Below are positions 42,383 to 53,900 of a stretch of DNA of 64,000 nt, piece after piece. The translations under genes and the position numbers were made by a program. The notes beneath the pieces are model-generated. The model had not been told where the DNA came from. It did no database searches and worked only from the letters and a program-made list of their open reading frames with translations. The stretch comes from Trachythela sp. YZ-2020 (lineage: Eukaryota; Cnidaria; Anthozoa; Malacalcyonacea; Clavulariidae): the NCBI GenBank assembly GCA_016169945.1, contig JADLSH010000216.1:2213001-2277000 (forward strand). The letters are read 5' to 3'. Numbering within the stretch: the first letter of the stretch is position 1; each line of letters starts with the position of its first letter.

Positions 42383-44571
42383 ATGGATACGAAAATATCC
42401 GAGTGCCAAACGATTGCGGAACTCGCTGAGCTGGAAAACCAACATGTGTTGAATGAGCTTGAACAACCGCTTATGTTTGAGAAGAAAATGGAAATATTTC
42501 AGCGTATAAGGGAGGTGCGAATGGAAAACGAGCGGCTAGGGCTTGTGCCTGATTTTACGGATACCTGGACACCCGAACAGCGCGAAGCGTTTATGTGTGA
42601 TTGGCAGAATGACGAACCCGTGTTACAGAAAGGCCAGAAAATAGCTTATGATAATATGAACGAAGAGATAAACGACGAGCCTATGGTACAAGTCGGTTGT
42701 GGCCAGAAAATATATTTTGATGAAGTAAACGATGGCGCAAGTACATCTGATGAGGTTAGCGATAACTTTTTTACTGTCAAAGATGTTAAACAAGTAAAAG
42801 TGAAAAAGTTTAAGACTACCGGTACGGATTATGCTATTCAATTTACGGACACGTTTGCACATTTGGAACTTTCCCAATTCCATAATCGGCTTCATGAAAT
42901 ATTCGAGAATTTGTTGAATACCATCGCCCAAGATATTCCTGAACACGATCAAGTCCGTTTTGTATTACGATCACCTGTGCTCGATCCCCCCATTTCTCTT
43001 CCTTTCATGCCTCGTCAACGTTTGACGACCGAACGTGTGCTAGCTGAAATTGAACGTGTCATCCAATCTAACAAGAAATTTCGATTGAACGATACGGTTA
43101 GTGTTAATATGGTTCATGTAGAAATGCCTCATGGTGGCAAGGGTTCGAAGCGAAGCGAGATTAATTTGGAGAAGCATTTGATCAAGAAGAGATCGATTGT
43201 TAGGATTCAAAACAAGGATGAACTATGTTTAGCAAGAGCCCTTGTTGTTGCCAAGGCCTTGTTGTTGCCATCGAAAACGATAGTCGATATAAGATGATAG
43301 CAAACCATCGAAAACCACTTCAAACCCGTCTAGCGCGAGAATTACACAAAAAAGCTGGCGTCCCCCTTGGACCCTGTGGCAAGGACGAAGTTAAACGTTT
43401 TCAAACGTATCTAACCGACTACCAAATCAATATTGTGTCCAAAGAGCACCAAAGTAGTCTCATTTTTTCCGGGCCCAATCAAGGGGAAAATATTTACTTG
43501 TATCTTCATGATAGCCATTATGATGTCATTACTAAGATGCCCGGCTTTTTGGCTCGGAGTTATTATTGTCATACATGTAAGAAAGCCTACAAAAACCAGA
43601 GAGATCATATATGTCCCAACGCGTGTAAATGTTGCCGTTTTCCAGACTGTCCCATCGTGTCCTGGATGCATTGTGACAAATGTAATCGGATCTTCAAAAG
43701 CCAAGAATGTTTCGATAGACATAAACAATCGGTGGGAAAATCAAAATCGATTTGTTCTGATTTAGTCAAATGCCCTGATTGTAATACCGTCGTGAAGCGT
43801 AGCAAAAAGAATCCGGACAAACACAATTGTGGCATGACAAAATGTCGTATATGTAAAGAGTATACTCGACCCGGTAGCCATTACTGTTATATACAGCCTG
43901 AAAAGAAACGAGACGAGAACGTATCGGACGATGCATCGGACGAAGACGCATCCCAAAGCGGATACGATCAATTGCTTTTCTTTGATTTTGAATGTCGGCA
44001 AGAAAACGGAAATCATGAACCTAATTTATGCGTGATTCACAACGAAGCCGGTGATGAATGGTCGTTTCAAGCGGATAATACACGAAACGAATTCTGCGAA
44101 TGGTTGTTTACCGAGGAACACGAGAAATGTATTGTATTGGCGCACAACTTCCTAGGGTATGATAGTTATTTCATCGTACAATACCTACGCGAGAACGATG
44201 TCAAGTATGATGTGAATATGCGCGGTGCCAAGGTCCTTACATTATATGTACCTATGTTCAAAATCAAGTTTATCGACTCCTTGAGTTTTATCCCGATGAG
44301 ATTAGCGGATTTTCCCAAAACCTTTGGTATCGACGAACTTGCAAAAGGTTATTTCCCTCATCTGTTCAATAAGAAAGAGAACGAGAATTATGTCGGACCC
44401 ATACCTCCCAGTTTATCCTACAATCCTGACGGAATGAGTCCTCCCGAGAAGGAAAAGTTTTTAGAATGGCTCACTGAATTGAAAGAGAACGATTATGTGT
44501 TCGACTTCCAGCAAGAAATCCTCGCCTACTGTCGCTCGGACGTCGATATTCTCTTTTGCATGCATTTTTGA
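42383..44571 (+). pseudogene. Polinton-type family B DNA polymerase, N-terminal and exonuclease part, truncated
   Basis: ATG 42383 opens a frame with the family's N-terminal region (FHNRLHEIFENLL, PISLPFMPRQRLTTER, INLEKHLIKKRSIVRI, LCLARALVVA). A 17-base duplication at about 43240-43275 shifts the frame, and the protein continues in the new frame (IENDSRYKMIANHRKPL). A zinc-rich region follows (YYCHTCKKAYKNQRDHIC, CDKCNRIF, CRICKEYTRPGSHYCY). The 3'-5' exonuclease motifs are present: DFE in LFFDFECRQ, N-x2-GYD in HNFLGYDSYF, and Y-x3-D in YCRSDVDILF. The frame ends just after Exo III, so the polymerase domain is missing. The intact enzyme would replicate the element. Protein-primed priming is inferred from the family. 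Confidence 0.88.
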
Positions 44572-46000
44572 CAGGCGTGTCTATGCATAGCTCGCTTAAG
44601 TTTAGGTATTTTGTTCACCGCACAATAACCAATAACATGCCACTTGTTGTTGTGAAAAATTGAAAATTTCAAAGCATTTTTGTCTTTAACATTGTCTGGT
44701 TCAGATTCCACATTAAATTGTAAATCAAGCTTTGCCGATCTCCTTCATGCCAAGACCCAACAACAACAAATTTTTCAGCATATAAAATCTCCCTGTTATC
44801 ATCACCACCATCAAGATCACCATCATTACCATCACCTGTACCAGCACCACCAAGATCACCAGCACCATCAAGATCACCAGCACCATCAAGATCACCAACA
44901 CCATCAAGATCACCAACACCATCAAGATCACCATCACCGCCAAGATCACCATCCTCTTCATTAAGACCATCGTCGTCTTCCCTGGAATCATAAGTCTCCT
45001 CTGTTACAGAATCTTCCACATCCAAAGTTTGAGTTAATTCTCTGATATCCTCCATCTCTCTTTCTCTCATCACATCATCATCATTCAACATCCAATGAAC
45101 TGGAATACCCACCAAGCACACAGGATTTATTGGTTGTAGGGTACAGTTACATCCACTTTCCCCTTGTAAGTTTACTGGTGACAACACGTTGTCTAACTCT
45201 TCGTTAACAGTATCCGGATGTCAAGGTTGAACTGCTTGAGAAGGTGGTGTTGGCAGAATATCAAAATCCCATAAAATAACATTATAAAAGACAATATTTT
45301 GTCCTTTTTCATCTCGCCGAGGATCATCGAGGTCCGAGAACTACAAGATAAGAGAACAATGTTGGTATTGTTGTAAAGACTAAATTGTAGTAAATGGCAA
45401 CAAAATAAAGCTTCTCTATAAACTTTAGTAACTGGATTCCCAGCCATAAAAGTGCATATAAATTTGAAAATAGATAGCACAAATATATTATTGCCAACGT
45501 TGGTTCAAGACGTTGGTTATCTGAGTATGAATCATATACAAGCCCAGAAATCTGAAATTAAAAAGCAAAAACGGGCTTTGATGAAGGCGAAGCCTGAAAG
45601 TCGAAGTGAAAGTAACCTATAATTGCTTCGCTAAGTATTTGCTTTTATTTTAATACATGACATTATTTTGTAATTTGTAATACGTTTCACGATTAAAAAA
45701 AATACCTACCTTAAAAATACAACTGGAATGTATCTCTATCTGTACGGGACTACTGCAATCAGCGAACATTTCGTCAACTTTTATGCCATTAACAGTTGCA
45801 TGCTGGACAAATAGCGATCTTCTGAAGTCCAAACTATCCAAGAAACTGATGTGAATCTCACGACATTCAAACTGAACACACGATAATCCATTGGGAACCA
45901 GCAGCATAGGCTCCGACGATACACAATGAACAAAAAGAAGCTCATGTCCTTCCAAAACTGAAGCTTTATGGCCGCGAATTGGGCTTATAAAATCCGCCAT
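44526..46000 (-). pseudogene. Unrecognised two-exon gene, possible HIRAN-like end
   Basis: Exon 1 runs 46000 (ATG in a MADFISPIRGHKAS start) to 45710, ends CIFK, and is followed by GTAGGT. Exon 2 starts at 45340 after TATCTTGTAG, also in phase 0, with FSDLDDPRRDEKGQNIVFYN, NVLSPVNLQGESGCNCTLQP and VCLVGIPVHWML. An in-frame TGA sits at 45221-45223. An acidic region then leads to the GDLDGV repeats, and after a frameshift the end reads VESEPDNVKDKNALKF and KWHVIGYCAVNKIPKL, which recalls a HIRAN domain (weak). The intron is 369 bases. The 3' end abuts, antisense, the break in the Polinton-like polymerase. Exon 1 and the start of exon 2 match no family I know. Confidence 0.55.
44800..44955 (-). 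repeat. 18-base minisatellite coding GDLDGV
   Basis: CATCAAGATCACCA(A/G)CAC repeats about six times. In the minus-strand gene it encodes GDLDG(V/A) units. The histidine-rich frame on the plus strand is its shadow. Confidence 0.85.
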
Positions 46001-46040
46001 ATCTCTCACTTTTGTTGTGTTGATAGCGACAGCCAAGCGA

Positions 46041-46329
46041 ATAATGAGCGCGCTCGTCCGAAAAATGAATAATATATAATTAATCGCAAAGCATCACGGT
46101 ATAGTCACCATTCCTCCTCTGGTGTAACCAATAACCCAGTGATTTCTGTGTCAGGAATTGTTTGTGTTTGCCAGGTGATTACAGGCACAACTGGTGTCAC
46201 AGACCACGTACATGGATACAAAAGAGGCTTTGGAGAAGATGTCTGACAACTTACTGACTTCCACAAAGGATACCTGATGATATGGTGACACTTCGCTGCT
46301 GGCTTGCTACAAATTATTCGACAAGCATC
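46041..46329. other. Upstream flank of the two-exon gene
   Basis: No clear promoter or gene; short open frames have no support. Confidence 0.3.
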
Positions 46330-46500
46330 TTTAAAAGCACATATCAAGTGACTTATTTTTCTTTCAATGATAACCACTCGTCGCGGTTTGATTACGAAGT
46401 TTTAAAGTTTGGCTGCGAGAAAAAGATTCACCTGTTCATCTCACCACCAGACACAACAGGGGTCATGCAGCTTCCAGATCAATACATCAGAAACATTTAG
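46330..46500 (+). pseudogene. DDE transposase fragment (pogo/Tigger-like)
   Basis: The plus frame reads DNHSSRFDYEVLKFGCEKKI, then HLFISPPDTTGVMQLPDQ. The D-x-H-x-S-R/H block followed by I-x-LF-x-PP-x-TT-x(3)-Q-x-x-DQ is the second-aspartate region of pogo/Tigger-type DDE endonucleases. Only about 50 residues remain, so no function is expected. Confidence 0.7.
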
Positions 46501-46639
46501 CTGGGCTGCAAAGGAGAGGCGAACGCAGGGGACCGCAGCTTCCCCTTCCGACAGCATGTTCCTTCCTCAGCCATGCCACCCACATCACCAAAACATGTGA
46601 TCTGCGAATGTCACGTGCGTTAGGATCAATACTCGTGGT

Positions 46640-48800
46640 GGCTTGTATAGATATAATTGTCTACTTTATGGAAAATGGAAGGCGTATTGCATGGAACAGT
46701 GGAAGCTTATTCCATGGAATTTCCTTTACGGTAGCTCCCTTGGCGACATTCTGATCTGTGAACGTACGGATGAAAAGCATCTGCCTAATCTCGAGGAACC
46801 AATGAAGCGTCTTTCGGAAGCGCGCTTACGTGTGAAGAATTCCAAGTGTCGTTTCATGCCACGCGTCTTTGAATGTGAAGGTTTTCAAATTGATGCGAAA
46901 GGCATTTATCATGTTGAATTAGCCAAAGTGCAAGCCGTAAAAGAAATGGGCCCGCTATAACCTAATGACTTTAAATTGTCAGAAAACAAAATCCTTGCTG
47001 ACTTATTATTCTAACCGTAAGTCTCTGAACTCTGACTTAATACCTATTGCCCTTCTTTTTGCAACTAAATAAGGAAGTTCGTCATTTTGAGCACTTGCCT
47101 GTGTTTGTTGTACAGTAAATACTCAGTAACTTGTCATTATTAGTATTTAATAACCTACTTTTATAGGGCCGTTGGGAAGAATGTTACCAGTAACAACGTA
47201 GAAATGACCCTTTTCAAATAAAGTTCATTCATTTATTCAATGCCCAACGTTTAGTTTTTAGCTAGAGATGAAAACCGGAGTATAAGAAGAAAATCCTCTC
47301 AAGTACGAGAGAGAATCAACCAATCTCAAATTACATGAGTTTATTAAGCACAGGGAGATTAACCAACCTGAGCAAATCCTTGCCCGCGACATACTGTATA
47401 GCTGGTTCAACTCAGAAGTAAAAGGCAGCGCGCTAACCGCATCTCTCTTCCGCGCATATTTGTAGTTCTGTGTTATTCCACAAGATAGAAGACAGAACTT
47501 GCTTTTTCCTCGCGAACTCTGGGAAAAAATATATTCGCATATATATTTTACCATAATTTTTGCGGTCATGAAATTCAACCAATTCCTAAATAATCGTAAC
47601 CTCACGATTTAACCGATCACAAACCGCCCACAGGAATATCGAGGAGTCGAGCGAGCAATTCCACAAATTGCATTTAGCAGAATTCAAAGATGGGCATGAT
47701 GGCATATCTGCTTACGAATACGATTTAATTTGTACACCTGGAAGAAGAATAGGAACGCTAACGCCCTTGGCAGAGTTCCGTGGGAGGTCGAGCGGAGTTC
47801 AACGCTGATCATGACACCTTGTGAAGTTGTAAATTCAATGCAACAGTTCTCCGGAAGTCCCGTAGATGCAGTTAAATCTAACAATAAAAGATTTGGTGTT
47901 ACAAGTATACATTGGTAAGTATACCAATTTACCTTGCATGGATGGCCCAACACAGTGCAAGATGATAAAATCAAAGCATCAAGCGTAATTTTACTCAGAG
48001 AAATGAACTGAGTCTCAAAGTAGGTTGTCTTTTATATAGATCGAGCGTAGCGATACGTTCTCAAAAAGGAAAAATAATTAAGCACATCATGGTATGTCTC
48101 AGATGAAAAGTTTGGTTCGTAGATGTGTCTGGTGGCCTGTGATTTAGAAACGGGCTAGAAGTAGTTCTACATGCCAGTTTCATCAGAAAACACGACCGAA
48201 AGAATCTTAGCATCTACAAGAATGGCCACAAAAATACTAACTTTGATTATGCTGGCCCGCTTTTGTAAAAGATGACTCTTTTAAATATCGATACACATTG
48301 TCAGTGGTTGGATATCCCCCTGACGAATTCATGTCATGCAAAGACGACATGTGAGAGAATACGTATGTATTTGTTAGTCAGGAATTACCTGGTCATTTCA
48401 GATAATGGTTCTAATCTGTGTAAAGAACGGAATCAGCTACATTAAATAAGACATGTCACCTATTATCTACTGATCTAGTGAAAAGAGCTGTCCAATCCCG
48501 TAAACAACAAGGAAGGAACGAGATGCAACCTTGCTGACAAGATTGTTTAACTCCTGAGCAGTGGTCTTCAAAGTAAGCTGATTAAAGAAACGTGGTCAGT
48601 TTGGGCGGGAATCGAAATGAAAAACTCAAAGATTGTATGTAAGGCGACATCATGATCATATTCGACATGATACTCCAACCACGTCCGAAACTGTTTGACA
48701 AAACGTTATGCAACAAGAGAGCGTCGCATACCTCAAAAACTAGACGATTATCGGAATGACTTTCTGATAGTTATTATATTCTAATTGGATTAATGAAATT
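46640..48800 (+). pseudogene. Heavily decayed Ty3/Gypsy copy
   Basis: Fragments appear in element order with many frame changes. RT: LGDILICERTDEKHLPNLEE and KNSKCRFMPRVFECEGFQID (46725-46955); the first catalytic aspartate of the usual DD pair reads as G. RNase H end: SRIQRWAWWHI and NANALGRVPWE (about 47670-47790). Integrase zinc module: QMKSLVRRCVWWPV (about 48095). Integrase core: FDYAGPL, NIDTHCQWLDIP and VISDNGSNL (48240-48420). It is a different lineage from the 0.9-9.9 kb element and much older. LTRs were not found. Confidence 0.75.
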
Positions 48801-48959
48801 ATGTTTAAAAAATTGAAAAGAACGCGAAGAACTTAGCAGCATGGAGAAATGTAGTAACGGGAAACATTCATATCGAACGTGGGGCAATAGAACATTAAGT
48901 ATGCATGCATTACTCTCGTGATCAAATGAGTGTTTACCTTACATACGCAGACTTACTAA

Positions 48960-50985
48960 ATATCATCTGAGGATATAGTATTGTAGTTTAGTTCTCTGTA
49001 AAATTATTCGATAAACAATTAAATATATTGTAATTTGGTAATCACTTGTATCAATAGTTAGTACACTGTATTTAGTTAATCTAAATTTGAATCTAAATTT
49101 GAATTAATAATCGGATAATTTAAATATGGAATTGAATATAAATAATTTACAAGAAAGCTGTTCGTATGGTAAATTAAATATCTAATGTAGAAAGCTTCTA
49201 GTTTTAATAAAGGTTTTGAAATGTTTAAATGTATGATATACAAAACCTTGCCAGAAATACATTAAATGCCAACCCCCGCCGTGTTTACTTGTCCTTTTGT
49301 CACTGTTTGAGTGTGCTTTACTTGCTGTTTTGCTGTACAGGTAAACTGATTTTGACTTATGAAACAATGGTCAAATATATTATCAGATTTTGATACATCG
49401 AAAATCACACTCTGAAAGTGATTGATGTGAAGCCCCCCCCCCATCCTTCCACCCCCCATTCCTCCCTCTCATTCCTTCCTCCCATGACACCCACACTCCC
49501 TCCCCCACCCCTTTCTTTGCCGGCAGAACGTGCCCTAATTATAATATTTTTGGTCTACCATTGTTTTATAGTATTCAAAATGTCCGGTTTCAGGATACGT
49601 TCTCAAAAAAAATTAATTAGACGACAAAACGTTTGCAGGTCAGTTTTTATGTGGTTACGTTATGCACGTATAATGAATAGAATAATGGATACTACTGTGG
49701 TGGTGTGATACTCCTCTTGCGCTTTGAAGCGTAAGTTGGGCGGAGTTCGATTCTCAGCCGCCACAGTTATACGAGGAGAACATTTGAGCAGAATTTTTTT
49801 TATTAATTTTGTTTTCACGTTTCATATTGTTATATTTGTATTGCTTGATACTCAATTTGGACATTTGAGATACATATGCTGCATTTAAAAATTATGCAAC
49901 ACCTAGGATTGCAGCCTGTAACGACGATGAATTTGTGTTATATTCAGTTCAGTGCAGTAATCATTTCGCATTAATTGAACCTATCTAGCAATTATCTCTT
50001 GTTTATTCTATATCCCTTTTCGTTTCTTTTTAATTCCTAAATATCAAATACAATACCTGTTCTAGGTTTTGAATTTTGAATTCAATACCTATATCGAGTT
50101 TTGAAATTTGAACACAAGACCTTGAGTCTTGAGTCAAATTCTAAAACAGATTGAGAACAATAAAAAATTGATCTGATAGGTTGAAAAATGATTATTTGGC
50201 TCGGTGTGTTGTTAATTGTTATACCGAACCAAGCGCTAAAATTCTCAATTAGATTCTCTTTCGTCTCTCAGGAAATGATACAAAAATCTTTTACCTATTT
50301 CTTCTGTCACCAAGATCAATAAAAAAAGATTTAAAAGTCAACGAAACGAACATAGTTGCTCTGGCAATCAAAGCCGACAAAAGCTGATGTTTAACTATTT
50401 TACAATCCAAAGTTGAGATTGTCTAATTTGGGCTAGTCGTGGATAAAAGGCGTGGGTGCGTGCAAAAATAGCGGGTAGCTAAACATGGCGCGACTAATTT
50501 CTCTGGGAATTATTCGCGGCACGCAATTTTTGACAAAAAAGAAAATCAGAGGAAATGTTGTAATCAAAGCGGATAATAACATGGCGGCATGTTTTGTTCT
50601 ATAGATCTATTTTTTTAGAATTTGGCATTTTTCTGCGCGCGATAAACTGTGAATGCTGCAGTATGTCATGTATATGTAAAATACACTTCACGCAACCTGT
50701 TGTAATTTTCTAAATATATTTATTAACCATCTAACTATGCCAATGACCATGCAATGAAATCTTAGAGCTTGTGGATTGGAATCTGTGGCAAAATATGAAA
50801 ACGTCTTTATCGATGTATGCCCTAATGGCAATATATAAGCGAGATCTTTGCTGCCATTTACTGCCATATAGAAATTGCCTTATTTTAGAAATATATTTGT
50901 CAACCGTCTAAATTATTATTATACATTATTTGAAAGCTCCCCTTAGGGCTTTTCAGCATCAAATTACAAGAATTTTAAAATTTAA
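48960..50985. other. Unassigned stretch with pyrimidine tract
   Basis: A C/T-rich tract with poly-C runs lies at about 49432-49515. A tRNA-like hairpin is described separately. No gene is supported. Confidence 0.4.
49695..49766 (+). other. tRNA-like 72-base structure
   Basis: CTGTGGTGG pairs with CCGCCACAG at the two ends, AGTTCGATTCT resembles a B box, and CTTGCGCTT/AAGCGTAAG forms a central hairpin. No convincing A box or D arm is present and the central stem is too long for an anticodon arm, so it may be a decayed tRNA-derived repeat. Confidence 0.3.
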
Positions 50986-53900
50986 AAACTAATTTATACT
51001 AAACAAATTATGAAGAAAGCATTTACTAGTAAAGTATATATACAGTTAAAACTGATCAAAGAGTAAGACCTGAAGTTTCTTTTTAAAATTATCTACACAT
51101 TCACATTTCTTCAAATCCTCCGACATAGAGTTCCAAGAAGTTACAGCCCTATAATAAAAAGTTCGTTGGCCAGAGGCGGACTTGTACATGGGGATCTGTA
51201 GTTTATCTTTGTTTCTTGTTTCATTGGAGTGTATGTCTGATCTCTTTACAAATTTGTCACATAAGTAAGATGGTGCAGCCTTTTAACACATTTGAAGGTC
51301 ATGAAACTTTCGCGAAGTTTCACATTAAGATGGACTGGAAGCCAATTTAACTCTTTCAAAATAGGAGTTATATGCTGAAATTTTTTTGTGCCAGATAAAA
51401 TGCGGGCAGCGAAATTCTGTACCTTTTGCAATTTATCTAAATTCTTCTTGGAAGTGTTTCCCCACACAGAAGAACAGTAATAAAGCTTACTGAAGACCAA
51501 AGCATTGATAATGATAGACATGGTCTGCTTGTCTAAAAGGTACTTTGCTCTATTTATCTGACATAATATACCAGTGCAAGAAGAGACTAAGTTAGTCACG
51601 TGTTCGTCGAAGGTCAAACTCGCATCGAATGTAACACCTAAATCCCTAGCGAACGGAGATGGATACAACTGTTTGCCAAGAATTGCTAAACCAAAGCTGT
51701 CAGGAACTTTACTCAGCATCTGACGCGTACCCAACAGTAACAGTTTAGTTTTTTCAGGATTGATAAGCAAACCGTTCGCACAACACCAGGCAGCAATTTT
51801 CCGTAGATCTTCAGTCAGCTGTACAGTAACAACATTAATATTCTTGATCGGGAAAGATACAAACAACTTCGAGTCGTCAACAAACGATTCCAAAGAGCCA
51901 GTAGTTGGTATCAAAGGCAGGTCATTGATGTATATATTAAACAATAAAGGGCCAAGAATGGAGCCCTGTGGGACTCCATGGGTAACCGGAAGCGGTTCAG
52001 ACAGCGTGGAGCCAATACGCACAACTTGAATTCTGGCAGAAAGATAACCCTTGAACCACTCAACAGCTCTGGTAGACAAGCCCAATGCACGAAGTTTTGT
52101 CAATAACAGAAGATGGTCAATACTGTCAAATGCCTTGGACAAATCCAGCAGAACTAACGCTGTCAGTTCCTTTCGATTCATTGACTCGAGAATGCTATCT
52201 GCCATAAATATATTTAATGTTTCTGTGGAATGCATTTTTTTGTTCCCACTTTGATGACTTGTCAGTTTTTTCTTTACATCCAGATATGTGACCAACTGGT
52301 TCAAAGCTATACGTTCACATATTTTGGAAGCTGCAGGTAGCAATGATATTGGGCGGTTACAATTAGGTATTTCCGGATCCCCTTCTTTCACGAGCGGTAT
52401 GGCTTCAGATTTCTTCCAGCATGTTGGAAATACCGATGACTGCAGCGAACAGTTCACTATTTCCGTTAATGTTGGTAAAATGCAAGGCAAGGCATCTTTG
52501 ATAACTCTCATAGAGACTTTATCACTTCCTGGTGCCTTGTTTAACGGAAACGACTGCACGACCTTTCGAACCTCATTGCACGAGACGGGATGAAAATGAA
52601 ACACATCATCATCCCTGTCATATCCAACTGCGGTATAATGAGGAGGTACAGGCAAATTATGGTCAGCAGCCAGTGACTTTGATAACTTTGAGGCATTGGG
52701 ACCAACCGATGTGAAAAATACATTGAATTCATTGGTCAAACTGCCCAGATCTTTCAAGTATACTGGCTGCGATACTTCTTTTCGCGGAATACATTTTTTT
52801 ATGACTTTCCACAAGGAGTTTTTGTTATCGTTGTTCTTACTGATTTCTCGTTGGATATGTACTTTCTCGGCGTCACGTAGCTTTTTCTTAACTACATTTC
52901 GTAGAAGATAGAAGTCACTCCAGTCGGAAGGACTTCGTTACACGAGCCGGTGGTGCAACTTTTCTCTTTCTCTCATTAAATCTTTAACCTCATTACCAAC
53001 AAATAGGCACTGACGATATCTGATTTTCATCGTTTTAACAGGTGCATGTCTATCCAGTATGGTAGAAAAATTGACATTAAAATGTTCCAGTTTGTCGTTA
53101 ACATCATCAATTAATGCATTTTCAAACCACGGGATTTGTAACAAATCATTGACAAACCCCTCGGGGACATAGTGCTTATAGTTTCTAGCTGTGACATAAA
53201 TAGGCGCAGGTTTTGGTAGTTTAAGTTTTAGAATAGAATACACTAGGAAGTGATCACTAATATGTATTTCCTCTACACCACTCTCTCTCATCAGACTATC
53301 ATTGGAGGTCATAATTATATCAATCAATGTTGAAGAATCTGGGGTTATTCTAGTGGGTGTCTTTATAAGCTGCGTCAGATTCAATGAGCAGCATAAATCA
53401 TTGAGAGCATCAGCCTCCGGACAATTTCTCAACATGTCACAGTTTAGGTCGCCGACTACAAATATTTCCTTTCCAAACGTGAGGGCACATGTATAATTAT
53501 CCATAAAGTTATCGACAAAACAGCTCACAGAGCAATTTGGGGGTTTATAGACTACACACAAAATGATTGATTTCAATTTCCTATGTTGAATTTGTAGCCA
53601 AAACTGTTGAAACCCAGAATCAGAAATTCCAGATAATTCTTTCAAAACTTTAGTTTTGAGCGAAGTTTTAGTATAAACACAGACGCCCCCTCCCCGTTTC
53701 TTAAGACGATCTTGTCGGAATAATTTGTAGCCCTCTAGCCCCACTTCGGCATTTGTAACGGTGGAGTTCAGCCAAGACTCTGATAAAGCTAAGATATCAA
53801 AGTCTTTCTCACATGTCATTAGTCGTAGCTGAATCAAGTGGTTACGGTTTTTCAAGGACCTAATATTTAAATGACCTACTTTAATTTTCGATTTCTGAAA

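Larger units (their letters stand above)
39520..44570. mobile_element. Polinton-like (Maverick/adintovirus-type) gene block, truncated
   Basis: Four genes are arranged in two divergent pairs: GRF-finger gene (minus, 39736-40260) with a nuclease-like gene (plus, 40612-41161), and a small basic gene (minus, 41542-41784) with protein-primed-type DNA polymerase B (plus, from 42383). Repeat arrays with the same unit lie between the partners of each pair, and a single unit occurs near 39525. The polymerase family is the Polinton hallmark. No integrase, capsid, ATPase or adenoviral-type protease gene is present, and I found no terminal inverted repeats, so this is a fragment or a relative. Three of the four genes hold or may hold lesions. 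Confidence 0.7.

Noticed and set aside
43225..43300. Programmed frameshift in DNA polymerase B
   Set aside because: The 17-base tandem duplication explains the shift fully; no slippery site or pseudoknot is needed.
44680..44964. Histidine-rich plus-strand frame (HHQDHQ repeats)
   Set aside because: It is the antisense of the GDLDGV repeat of the minus-strand gene.
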